64,000 nucleotides of DNA from Arachis hypogaea. Taxonomy: Eukaryota > Streptophyta > Magnoliopsida > Fabales > Fabaceae. Below, in pieces: positions 12,645 through 23,514 of this stretch; position 1 is the first letter of the stretch; each line of letters begins with the position of its first letter. Under the pieces are notes generated by a model that was given only the letters and a program-made list of their open reading frames with translations, had not been told where the DNA came from and ran no database searches. A program made the translations under genes and the position numbers. Location: contig NC_092050.1 of assembly GCF_003086295.3 (NCBI RefSeq), positions 145,607,699 to 145,671,698 on the forward strand. Reading direction: 5' to 3'.

Positions 12645-13240
12645 TGAGTGTATGATCATTGTATATATCTTATATATAACATATATATTAATAAAAATAT
12701 ATAACCGTTATTATATTATCATTATTATTAATAAATGAATATTTTGTTACTTTATATATATTACTTACATACACTTTTATTCTCAAAATTTTTTCTACTC
12801 TTTTTTATTTTTTTAAATTTACGAAGTTAAAGTTCTACTGATATTATTTTTTGTTCAAAAAAATAGATCCAAACCAATTCAACTCTTTTTTTAATTACTT
12901 ACAAATTTTTTCTCAAACTCTAAATACCCAAAATCTCAAATTTTAAATTGTCAAATTCCAAATCAAAACTTCACACTATCATATATATATTTCAAAGTCC
13001 AAATTCATAAAATCTTCTTAATTTCAATTTTTAAACGCTTTATAATAATCAATTTTCTATTTTTCAACCACATAATCAAAATACACAAATACTACATTAT
13101 CCATTTTCATCTATATTTAACCTCTCTATCCGAAATATTACTCCAACATTCTTGCCATTTTTAACTCAATTCAATGCATTGAGACATGACTCAACTAGTG
13201 TTGGTGGCTCTTCTAATCCAGCCCTTTAACTGATACAATC
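12645..13240. other. AT-rich intergenic DNA
   Basis: AT-rich, no recognised coding or repeat structure. The left terminal inverted repeat of the Harbinger element that follows may lie here but could not be placed. Confidence 0.4.
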
Positions 13241-13299
13241 TAGTCCATATTCGCAATATTCAGATTTTGCCAACCCTTGTGGATTAGATGCTATCGATT

Positions 13300-14220
13300 T
13301 CAATGATGATGTCTTTGAAAATCTTAGGCAAGATAATATTCAACACGGAAAATCGAAAGACAATGAGATGTTGATTAGTGCATGGTTGAATATTTCAACT
13401 GACCTTATAGTTGGTATCGATCAAAAGGATGAAACATTTTAGAATCGAATTTACAACTATTGTAGAATTTAGCGCTGACATAAAAAAGGGAACAACTGCA
13501 TGTAAGAAATAATGATATAAAATTAACAAGGTAGTTGCACAATTTGCTTGTTGCTATGATCAAACTAGTTGAAACATAAGGAGTGATTTGAACGCTGAAG
13601 ATATAAAGGAGTTGACCTATAAACTTTTTTCGACAAATTATGGTCAAAAATTCACTTTTGAGAGGCATTAGAATATTTTTCGTTTGGAGTAAAAATAGAG
13701 AAGCCAACTATTAATACAAAGTGGAGGCTCAAAGAGAACCAAGGTCAATGCAACTAAAGCGTACTCATCATCATCAAACTCAGAAATACCGTTGGCTGCG
13801 AAAATCGGTGTGGACTCTCTCGTTCGCCCACAAGGATCAAAGAATAGCAAGAGAAAGGGTAAGCGAAAAGTACAAATGTCTGAAGATCTTAGCGAAAAGA
13901 AATCATCGACTGTTAGATATTAAAAATGTTAGAGAAAAAGAGCTAATGGATAGGGAAAAGGAAAGAAAAGAGGAGACGGAACATAGAGAAAAGATTATGG
14001 CAATCAAAGAAAATGAGTTACAAATTCAAGCAGCGATGGAAGAACAAGAATTACAAACTCAGAGGTATATTAAAGAAATAGAGATAAATGCAAAGGAAAG
14101 GGAAATGGAAAGGATGGTTAAGGAAAAGACAAGAGAAATAGATATGAAAATACTTAATGCTGACACTTCTTTAATGAGTGAAAAACGATGAGCTCTTCAT
14201 GAGATTGCAGGTGAAAAAAT
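13300..14220 (+). pseudogene. PIF/Harbinger ORF1 (MYB-like) pseudogene
   Basis: Reading the plus strand with frame changes gives the hallmarks of plant Harbinger ORF1. First comes a MYB-like start around 13370 (a frame reading LISAWLN). Next is the KFTFERHW-type region near 13640-13670, then VRPQGSKNSKRKGK at about 13825-13865, and a long Glu/Lys/Arg coiled coil in the frame 13721-14191 ending at 14191. Several stops and shifts break it. It is followed 360 bp downstream by the matching transposase gene, the usual two-ORF arrangement of this superfamily. ORF1 normally helps the transposase bind the element ends. Confidence 0.7.
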
Positions 14221-14583
14221 AATTAATAAGTGGTTTACTTAATTCCTTGTATTCATAGAGTTAAGTAGTCTGTTTTATTTTATTATGTATTACCGTATGT
14301 GATGTAGTATGTTTTGTTCATTTGTGATGTAACTTCTAAAATTAGTCAATATTATTATGCGTTATTATTTATGAAAGTAACCATTGCAAAACTAGCCGTT
14401 TTAAAATCAGATAAGAAAAAAGTTAGCCGTTGTGAGCTAAACGTTGCAAAACTAGCAGTTGAAAAGTAGCTACTTATTGCGAATACACTTATAAATATCA
14501 ATTATCAAATATTTACATTCACAAACTCCATTTCAAAGCTAGTTTCTCAGCTCAAAAGAATACTAAATATTAAATTTCAAGAA

Positions 14584-14853
14584 ATGGCTAGAAATTTTGA
14601 TGACATGTTTAATGAGGCTTTGTATGGTAAAAAAAGGGCGAGATAACACATTCATGGATAATTGGATCTATAAGTGTTTGTTCAATGATTCAGGAGAATA
14701 AGATACCGAGAGAAGCTCTTTTCAACCCCTCGTAGATGGATCGATAAAGATTGAGAAGCAGAACATGATCGTCTTTTCAAAGATAACTTTGCAGATGAGC
14801 TGGTGTATAATGCTGACATTTTTCGACAAAATTTTCGAATGAGAAGACACGTT
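14584..14853 (+). pseudogene. PIF/Harbinger transposase, N-terminal part (split)
   Basis: A methionine at 14584 opens a segment (MARNFDDMFNEALYG) that continues, across stops and a frame change, to RRWIDKD, ERLF-like and FRMRRHV motifs, typical of the start of plant Harbinger transposases. Translation then meets a 3,374-bp insertion at 14854. The coding sense resumes in the same frame at 18235, so this and the next transposase entry are two halves of one gene. The full protein would be a DDE nuclease of the HARBI1 type. This copy is inactive. Confidence 0.75.
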
Positions 14854-14911
14854 GTAACCACCCTACCCCACGAGGCCTGTAATTTCTGATTCTTTGCAGC
14901 GTTTGTTGACA

Positions 14912-14993
<82 letters not shown>

Positions 14994-17900
14994 CAAATTA
15001 GAATTAGAACACGTAGCGCAAAACTTTTCTTTTAGTACTTCCAAGCGACGAACCTTTTTTCGATTCAATTATTCTATGGAATAAGTACTCCCAGAAGATT
15101 TTAATAATCTCCTTGGTTGTTCTTGAAGAGAACTAATGAATGAATCATTGAACCATATTAGTTAGATAATCCAAACCCTTGAACCGGTTTGGTTTTCCTT
15201 CTCCCGGTTCAACCAAACCATGCTTCCCTTAAATAAACCAGAGCTAAAGAAACTCTGATTAAACTCATCTTCTCTTCTCCTCTCATAACCGAACGTGTTT
15301 TCAAAGGAAATCATGGTTACCTCTTCATGTAATCTATGTTGTGATGTGGTGTTGCAAGAGGAAGAGGCCACGAAGCCTTGTCACACCAGCTCACTTCTTC
15401 CCACCTTCTGTAGATATATATAGATGAGCCAAGTCTCTCAATTTTTCTGGAAACCACACGAAGAGAAGAAAGGAAGCAAGAGTGGCGTCCTAGAAGAAGG
15501 AAGAGGAAGACCCAGCAGAAATCATCATCATCTGCGTGCGTCACCACCAAGAAAAAGGAGAAGGGCCATCAAGAGAGCTGCTACCCGAAGCCAAAGAAGG
15601 AACCCTACCTCTTTCCCTTCCTAGTTTTCTTAGTGTTCTTCTTGTTGGGTAAGAACCAATAACTCTGTGTTCTGTTGCTTTTCCCTAAATTAAGGATTCT
15701 ACCCATATTGAGCTTCAATTCTTTTAATTGGTGACCAAACCAATCAAATTCAGCCCATCACAAGAGTAAGAACTCTTTTCTTGCTCCATATGCAACTCGG
15801 CCAATTAGCCCTGTGAATTGACAAATCTCTTTATTTATGTTTGTTAGGGTTTTCTGATTTAATATAGCAAAGGACAGACTTTGGTTTGTGAAATTCTCGA
15901 AGAGAGGTAAGGGATAGTATATGTAGAATATCTTGTTTGTAGCTATGTGTACTGGTGATGATGGATGGTTTACTATGTGTTTGATTGATGAGAAGTGTTT
16001 ATTAATTTTCTGTTATGATGAAATGCAGAAAAGTGAATTAGAATTATGAATTTGCGTTTGTAAAAAGGGATAAATTAATGAGTATGAACTTTTAGAGCTG
16101 TGCTGACCATGCTAGCAACTTCAGTTAGTCAAAAGAAAGGTAAAATTATTATTTTAGATGAATTCTAGGCTTGAGTATGAGATTTGGTACATGAGGTTGT
16201 TGGAAATACATTGTGCAGAAATTCTGCAAAAATCTGCATAATTGGCAGCAGAACGAATGACTTTTTGAGAGCAGTCCAGACCTAATTTTTAGATGAAGTT
16301 ATTTTTATGTAAAACTTTAGTGTGTCTTGAATATGCCATAAAAATTTCAGGGAATTTTGCCAAGCGGTTTGGAAGATATGAATTTTTGAAGTTTAGTGAT
16401 TGCTGCAGATTTTTCTGGTTTTCTGGTTCTGCAGTACCAATTTCCAGACGCTATAACTTTTAATTTAAACAAAATTTTGAGTTCCTCCCAAAAGGTATTT
16501 AAAGATTTATCAGTCTATTTTAAGTGAGAACAAGTTTCAGGTTCATATCTATTTTGTAGACTTAGATAAGTCATTTGGAAGATGGGTTGTTTGCTGGAAA
16601 CTCTGAACTGGTTTATGAAAATAGGGTTCCACTTCCAATTGATAATTAATTAATCAAATAAAGTGATATAAACCTGAAATTTGTGGATTCTGAAACTTAG
16701 GGATGTTGACTGTAATCTCACCAAAATTTAGAAGCAACAAAATAGAATTGAAATTATTATGGAATTTATAAAAAACATGGCTGCTGTCTATTTTTCTGAA
16801 ATTTTGTAAATGCAATAGCAGAATTTTAAAGCTTGTATAAAATTCAATTCTAATCCAAATTCAGTAAAACCTAACTTAAATTAAAGATTAGAATCTCTAG
16901 AATTACCTTACCAAGAAAAATAGGTTGTGCATAAGTACTTACAACATAAGAAGGTTTTAGATTAAACAAGCTTAAGAAATGAAAAGAAATGTAAGTTGCC
17001 CCTAAGAAGGGTTAAAGTTAAAGACAATGATATTGAGAGATAAAGAAAAGAAAGAAGAATGAGGAACAAGGAATGGAACAAAAGTTGAGAATTATATTGA
17101 ATGGGTCTTGTGCCGAACTGCTAATGCGAAAGTGCGCGCCTAACGGATAGCCTGAGATTGCTAATACGGGAATGTTCGCCTAATTGATAGCCCTGTTCCT
17201 TACTATGATACATATTGAACTGTTATTATAATGAGGCCTAATTGACACGGGTAACCGTGATGCTAAGGTGTCTAATTGACACAGTAAAGGGACCATATTC
17301 GGGGTCACTCCGAGTAACGTCGGGTTGTGGGTAGACAACCGACGCATGAGCTCATGGCCTACACTAGGAACAGGCATGCATCATCTTGTTTGCGCATATG
17401 TGCTTCTTGTGAATTATTTACTGCTATTTCCTTTTTGTCTATGCTATCTACTTGTTATATGCATGTGTGTGCCTTAAGTCTCTGTGTTTGTTTCCCTTTT
17501 CTTTCTATTTCGCGACAACTTAGAGACAAAGACCCTAGGTTCCCCTTTTACCTTGCTGAGAACTCTAGGTTCTCACCCTTCTTTCCTTTCTTTTCCCCCT
17601 CCTCAGATGGGTTCGGCAAACGAGTCTGTTGAGTTTCGGGTTTCGGTACATCGCCCACGTTTTGACCCCGGCATGTCGTACGTATTCACTCTAGCTGAAG
17701 ACCATTCCGAAGATCGACCTAGCTGACTTTTTACTCTTTTGGTGATCTTAGTATTACTTTTCTCTCGCTTTTGTAGTACTTTTAGAGGGGTAGGACATCT
17801 TAGTAGTTCAATTCCAGTTTAGGAAACCCGTGTGAGGGTTGGGACTGTTTTTCTTTACTTTTGTCTCTATAAATATAACTTGGTATAGTACTCGTTATTT

Positions 17901-18227
17901 TGATACTTGGCATGTATCCTCAAACTTAACTTATGTTTATATGATTAATATATGTCTACTGAGTTTGATTATACTAAGGTTCAGTGCTTGACTGTTGAGT
18001 TTGATTATAAATGACTACTGAGTTTGATTATAAATGTTTATTGATTTTGATTATAGTCAGGTTCGGTGCTATATTTGACTACTGAGTTTGATTCTAAATA
18101 GTTTATTCACAATTAAACCGGTAAAGGCTTATATTAAAATCTGAGTCTAGAGCCAAGTACGTCCTTACGACAAGTAACACCTAAACAATTGACATTGGTC
18201 ATGACGTATCGAAAGTTGGGGTGTTAC
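14854..18227. mobile_element. 3.37-kb insertion within the Harbinger transposase gene
   Basis: Flanking copies of ACACGTT (14847-14853 and 18228-18234) look like a 7-bp target duplication. Removing the insert joins the transposase codons in frame. The ends are imperfect inverted repeats: GTAACCACCCTACC on the left and GTAACACCCCAAC on the other strand at the right. The interior has an (AT)n run, several sub-100-codon frames without a domain, and ACTGAGTTTGATTATA-type short repeats near 17950-18100. I could not assign a superfamily: a 7-bp duplication does not clearly fit hAT (8) or Mutator (9). A large non-autonomous DNA element or LARD remnant are both possible. Confidence 0.65.
14914..14992. 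repeat. (AT)n microsatellite
   Basis: About 79 bp of uninterrupted AT dinucleotide repeat, inside the 3.37-kb insertion. Confidence 0.95.
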
Positions 18228-18234
18228 ACACGTT

Positions 18235-18760
18235 TTTCTTTGGATAGTAGACGCCATTTCAAATGTCTATCCATATTTCCAACAGAAGGTCAATGCAACT
18301 AGGAGAAGAGGCTTGTCACCACTAGAAAAATGCAATGTTGCGATATGAATGTTAGCATATGGCATAGCAGCTGATCCTGTTGATGATTATGTTCGCGTAG
18401 GCGAGAGCACCACAATTGAATGCTTGGAAAAATTTGTTGAAGGTGTCATTTCGGTGTTCGAGGATGAATACTTGCAAAAACCAAATTCAAATGATGCATG
18501 GTGCCTGCTACAATTGGCAGATGGTCGTAGCTTTCCTAGCATGTTAGGTAGCATTGACTGCATGCATTGGCAATGAAAAATTTGTTCAAAGGTGTGGAAA
18601 AGTATATACATGAGTGGTTATCGTGAGGTAGCAATCATAATAATTGAAGTTGTAGCATCTTCAATCCTTTGGATATTGCATGCATTCTTTGGAGTGGCTT
18701 ATCACCACCTCAGTTGAAAGAAAAAGATTTTGCACCATGCAATTAATTTCTCCAAAAAAA
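18235..18760 (+). pseudogene. PIF/Harbinger transposase, C-terminal part (split)
   Basis: Continues the transposase interrupted at 14853. The sense reading gives GLSPLEKCNVAI, then a frame at 18349-18576 with AYGIAADPVDDYVRVGEST and LGSIDCMHW. In this family the Asp of the GSIDCMHW block is the first catalytic residue of the DDE triad. Downstream, ILHAFFGV matches the block near the second Asp, but it is degraded. A stop follows at the CMHWQ position and others before it, so no functional enzyme is made. The remaining C-terminal third with the last acidic residue was not recognised. Confidence 0.75.
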
Positions 18761-18869
18761 TACCCAACTTTAAAATAAACTGCAACATCAACAACTGAAA
18801 GGAACTTGATTGAACACATGTGTCAATTTCACAATGCTTGTCATCAACTATAGAATTTAACTATGTTTT

Positions 18870-20489
18870 TCTTTATATTGCGTACGCACAGGTTCAAAAT
18901 TTTGCGGGGCGTGCGTGCGCACACAAATCAGAAATCACAAATTCTGCAGAATCTACAGAATTCAGATTTTTGGCCCAAACTTTCAATGATCATATCTCCT
19001 TTCACAAAATTCAGATTTCAACCAAATTTAAACCATTTTAAAGCTTATGGAATTATCTTTCGATTGATATAAAAATCATCAAATTCTGAAAATAATAACT
19101 CAAGATATGATCCGTTGAAATTCATCAAAATTCCATTTTTACCAAAACTCAAACTCCCAAATTTCAAAACATACACTTCCAATTCCATTCAAAATCAACC
19201 AAAAACTCAATCATCCTAACGTCAATCATTTCCAAACCTCATCCAGTTATCAACCCACCGATTCCACCACATTTAACCAAATCTCAATTTAACAAATCTC
19301 ACATCATAATCAACATTTTATATTTCAATCTTCAAACAAATATTCAATTCATCAATCATCATACATATAAATACATATCAACATCATACTTCAACTCATG
19401 CTCATCAATAAGAACCCCAACCTTATCATCCATTAAACATATCTCATACAACTTTTACATGCTTTGCCAACAATCATCATCATTCACAATCTTTCAACCA
19501 CTACTCAAATATTCATCTCAATCCAATTTAATCAATCAACCACATCAACATTTCACAATCCACTAAATTCATACACAACAACACAATTCATTTCAATCCA
19601 TCAACAACATTAATAGTTCAACTCCTATCTTAAGGTTTCTAACCTAAGTTTTCACACCACATTACATTTTAGATACAGGAAACTGAAACCATACCTTGGC
19701 CGATTCCTGTTCAACCCGAAACACTCTCAAATTCAACTTTCAAGGTTTCCAAACTCTACCAATAGATTTCCAAGCTTGGTGATCCACTCCAAAGCTTTCC
19801 AAAACCACCAATTAAGTCCCAATACACATATATATAATGCCTAAGCTAAAATATCACACCAAAACACAATAACTCAATACCCAAAACTTTAAATTCAACA
19901 TCTTCACTAGGATTTGAGATCTCTTACCTTACCCAAGGATTAAGGAAGCAAGAACAAGCCTTCTCTTCAAGTTAATTTGAGCCTATACATCCAAACTCAA
20001 AAATCTCAACACTTTACCCACTAAATTTCGAAAATGAGGGCTGAGAATTCGAAGATGGAACTGTGGTTTACCACAAGAATAATGGTATGTATTTTGTAGA
20101 GCTTGACGCCGTAATCGCGTGGCCGCAAACGATGCGTCAATCGGAGTTCCAGATCAAAAGTTATCAACAATGGAAGATTGAGATGAATAGGAGCAAGGGT
20201 TTTCTTGTTTCCCTTTCCATAACCAGCGTGTGTGTGTGTTTTGAAGAGAGAGAGAGAGTTGAGCTCTCTTTAATGAATGAGGTTTGGCTGGGCCCTTGGG
20301 CCCAACTTGGGTTCGGTTGGTCCGATTTGGCCCATTCGACCCAATTTTGGGTCGAATTTTTTAAAATTGGTGTCAAAATTCTCGTTTTAAATTTCTCTAT
20401 CACATTAAACCATAAAAATCTCATTTCTCACTTTCTAGAATATATTTTAATTTATAGGTTAATTAGTCATTAATTAACCGAATTTTACA
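18870..20489 (-). repeat. Probable LTR/LARD-type repeat (minus strand)
   Basis: Non-coding, long runs of ATTCAA/TCAATC-type low-GC sequence. On the minus strand the right boundary reads TGTAAAATTCGGTTAATTA, a typical LTR start beginning TG. A TATA-containing promoter-like region is not certain and I could not find the second terminal copy or a target duplication. Small frames at 20063-20473 and 20164-20424 are unsupported. It separates the Harbinger remnant from the gene fragment at 20533. Confidence 0.4.
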
Positions 20490-20532
20490 GCAATAATATT
20501 TGCAATGTCAACATTCATATCGGTAGGAACTT

Positions 20533-20835
20533 TATGAATGTGGATCAATGTACGAGACAAAATTTGGATATGTTTTTGTGACATGTGCATCTAGGAAGAG
20601 CTCTGAAGATATACTTAGTGAATTGAAGGTAAAAAAATATATAATATAGAAAGTTCATCATAAAGACATAGTGTTTTACAAAAGGATGATGAAGTATATT
20701 TTTTATTATATAGACGTGCTTTATAAACAAATAGGCGGTTGAGTTGGATGTTGCATCAACGAGGAAAATTAAATTTATAGAATTACACATTACAGAGCTT
20801 CTTTTAAAGAAATCTGTCCAAACTATCAACAAGGG
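20533..20835 (+). pseudogene. TTL / OHCU decarboxylase gene fragment with intron
   Basis: Exon piece 20533-20628 reads YETKFGYVFVTCASRKSS followed by an ILSELK block. After a GT-AG intron (20629-20713, 85 bp) the frame continues exactly and gives AVELDVAS...FIELHITELL. This aligns with the OHCU-decarboxylase domain of plant transthyretin-like proteins (uric acid degradation bifunctional protein), the peroxisomal enzyme making (S)-allantoin in ureide synthesis. An in-frame TAG at 20732-20734 and loss of the rest of the gene make it a pseudogene. The retained intron shows it was copied as DNA, not as retrotransposed mRNA. The catalytic residues of the domain are outside this fragment. Confidence 0.65.
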
Positions 20836-20932
20836 ATATAGTAATCGTTGTTTATTTTTGTTTACTTTTAAAACCTGTCTTAGCATATTAAGGTACCTTT
20901 TTTTTTAAAATTACTATCTAATAACTTGGGAA

Positions 20933-21262
20933 TTGTTGGTTTCTTCTAATTATACTAAGATTTTTGCAAACGGGTTGATATTTTCAGTATTAGCGGAATA
21001 TTCAGGTGAAATAGTTAATGACAGTTTAGATGGGACAGAGATTGATTCAGAAAACAATGTAGATGATATCTCCTACGTTGGAATTGACATCTCCATGCAG
21101 TTTGATCTGAATAAGGTTCCGAAAGAAGACAATAAAACTTTAGATGACCAACAAAGAGAAGATAACGTATACGTTGCAAAATGGGGCTTTAATCTGAACA
21201 AAAAGCCATGGTTTGGAAATGACATATTAGATCCTCTATCACGTAAAGTAGTAGATTCTTGA
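20933..21262 (+). CDS. Unrecognised open frame, 109 codons
   Basis: An uninterrupted, acidic, non-low-complexity frame (NNVDDISYVGIDISMQFDLN and WGFNLNKKPWFGNDILD). The composition looks protein-like, but I do not recognise a family. It starts about 100 bp after the TTL fragment and ends at a TGA at 21260-21262. It may be an exon of a decayed transposon or host gene; codon 1 is not securely the true start. CACTA terminal sequence lies 600 bp downstream, so it could belong to a CACTA interior. Confidence 0.3.
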   Translation: MLVSSNYTKIFANGLIFSVLAEYSGEIVNDSLDGTEIDSENNVDDISYVGIDISMQFDLNKVPKEDNKTLDDQQREDNVYVAKWGFNLNKKPWFGNDILDPLSRKVVDS

Positions 21263-21284
21263 CAGAACATTTTTGGCCAGGTCA

Positions 21285-21864
21285 ATACGATGTTGAAGAG
21301 AAAATTTGACCTTTTATCTTAAGACTTACATTATTTCCCTTGATTTAATGGTTTGGGTTGCGTTATTACATATTTCACTAAGTTAAGAATTTATTAATTT
21401 AGGTTTAGTAAGGTATAACTTCGAAGAAGCCTATTATTAATATATGCTCAATTGAAATTAGCATTAATTTATACATATTTTACATATTTCTTTTAGATTT
21501 ATGCTTGAATACAAACTTAAAAGATCTTATAGTAAACGAAAAAATCTAATTTGTAAATTTGTTCACATAATTAAATAAACATATTTTTAAATTAATTAAT
21601 TTTTTTACGTAAAATAAATCTAAAAATATTGTTACGATTTAGGTAATAGTGATTCAAACATATTTCTCAAAATAAACTTATTAGAATATATCGAAAATTA
21701 AAATACGGACAAACTCAATTTAATTACTAATGGAAAATTCTAATTTTACAAAAGATAACATTTTTCTATTACAACAGTGAAGAAACTAGTGAGAACTTAA
21801 GTAGTGTATACTCTGTTGGTCTTTAAAAAGAGACTACATCCGAATATCAAAGTTAAGGTTTTTA
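21285..21864. other. AT-rich intergenic DNA, nothing recognised
   Basis: No frame, RNA gene or terminal repeat recognised. Confidence 0.4.
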
Positions 21865-22081
21865 ATAAAATTAGCGGCGGTTGGGATGAAACCACCGCTA
21901 AAAATAAATATTGAATCACTTCCCGCAATTAGGTTAATTTAGCGGCGGTTAGACCTTGACCGCCACTAAAAGCCAAATGAATACCAACGCCCCACATAGT
22001 CGCCACATCAACCTCCTTTATTTTTCATACTGTGGCAGTTTTTTTCAACCGCCGCTGCTATCTGTCGGGATTGTTGTAGTG
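21865..22081. mobile_element. CACTA (En/Spm) terminal and subterminal fragment
   Basis: The block ends TTGTTGTAGTG (reverse complement begins CACTACAACAA), the terminal motif of plant CACTA elements. Inward are subterminal motifs in both orientations: TTTAGCGGCGGTT-type at about 21874 and 21936, AACCRCCGCTAAA-type at about 21889 and 21954, and AACCGCCGC at about 22047. Such short inverted subterminal arrays are the transposase-binding sites of this superfamily. The opposite terminus was not found, so only one end is present. Confidence 0.7.
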
Positions 22082-23514
22082 TTTGAGCCAATACCCTTGG
22101 AGTCTCTCTACACAAAACGAAAATCAACTCTCTATTGGCAGTATAAGATGCTAGCATCAAATTGACTTTCATTGGGTTATCCGAAGAGGGTTTCCGAACA
22201 TCAAGCCAAGAAGAATATATCAAGGGGCTAATCTTTACCAGGAAATTTGAAGCTTATTTGCCACCAAGCTTTTAAAGAGTTGAAAATGTCTATTTATATA
22301 TGGTGGCGCCAAATCTACCACAAGCTCACAAAGAACAAGAATTTCTTACCATTTCATTAAATCTGAATACAATTTTGTATAGACATGTTACCAGTGTCCC
22401 AATAATTGAAGCATCCAGCCTCTTCTTTCAAACATTTTCAATCACAGTCTTGAATGCATTGAAATTTTTTTACCATTATTGCATCTGAGGCACATATCGG
22501 AGATTGTTCATCCATGCGTAGCCCTAAAAGCAACAGTAGATAAAGCATTATGGAGGCATAGCCATACAAAGAGCTTAATCTTTTTCTAGAATCTTCAACT
22601 TCGAAAGTCAATTAGAATTTTGAGTTTCATTCCAAACAAATTGGCGTTGTGCCAGCCACCTATATCCCACTCTAATTGTGTACACCTTTAAGGTTGTTGA
22701 GTTCCAGCACCATCCTTATTCATTACCATTTTGTAAAAACAGATAAAATCTCAAAATTGCCTCCTTTACTATTTTTTTTAGAGAAGTCTTTTCATGACAT
22801 ATTATGAGAATTTTAATGACCAAACGATTTAAAGTTCGATCCATATTATTCTCCAAAGAAAAAAAATAACATAAGATAAATAAGAAGGGAAAAAATCTAT
22901 GCAAAATTCATGCAGACCCAAAAAAAAAGTTATCGCATGAGAGAACATGATAGAGATATAATTATTCGCGTACCTTCTTATGTCAGCTTAAACTCTCAGA
23001 AGTGATTTCATAACATTTCAAAATGAGAGTTGCAAGATCACTTAGAATATATGAATATATGGTAGTACCCTATAATTTTCCCAGCAAGCTCAAAGCAATG
23101 TTAATAAGATTGATCAAGAGCTCTTATACATTAAGAAAACCTCTTTCTTAAATACCCCCAAAGTTCGGACTATACTGCACCAATATCCTATGACATTCCT
23201 TGGTAGAGAAGTAGGTGAAAACTCACATAAAAATCATTAAATAATTTAACATATTTGACTAAATTATTATTCAATAATTTTTACTATTAACTTTATATAA
23301 AGGCAACTGCATGTAAATTAAAACCAGAGAAATATCCAAATCCAAGTTCCCCTTCAAAAGCATCCTTAACATAATATGCACCTAAAGTTTATCTCTACAA
23401 TTAAAAATAGGATTGTCAAACAGGTCAATCCAGTCCATTTAGGCCCGGTCTACTTAAGTTCGTGGGTTATACGTGTTGGCTCGTTTAAATTCGCTTTGTT
23501 CATGTGCCTTGGGC
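22082..23514. other. Intergenic DNA, nothing recognised
   Basis: Mixed AT-rich sequence. Short frames at 22300-22488 and 22716-22904 lack domains or coding character. No terminal repeats or RNA gene found. Confidence 0.5.

Noticed and set aside
20063..20473. 136-codon plus-strand frame
   Set aside because: No domain; lies in an LTR-like repeat read on the opposite strand.
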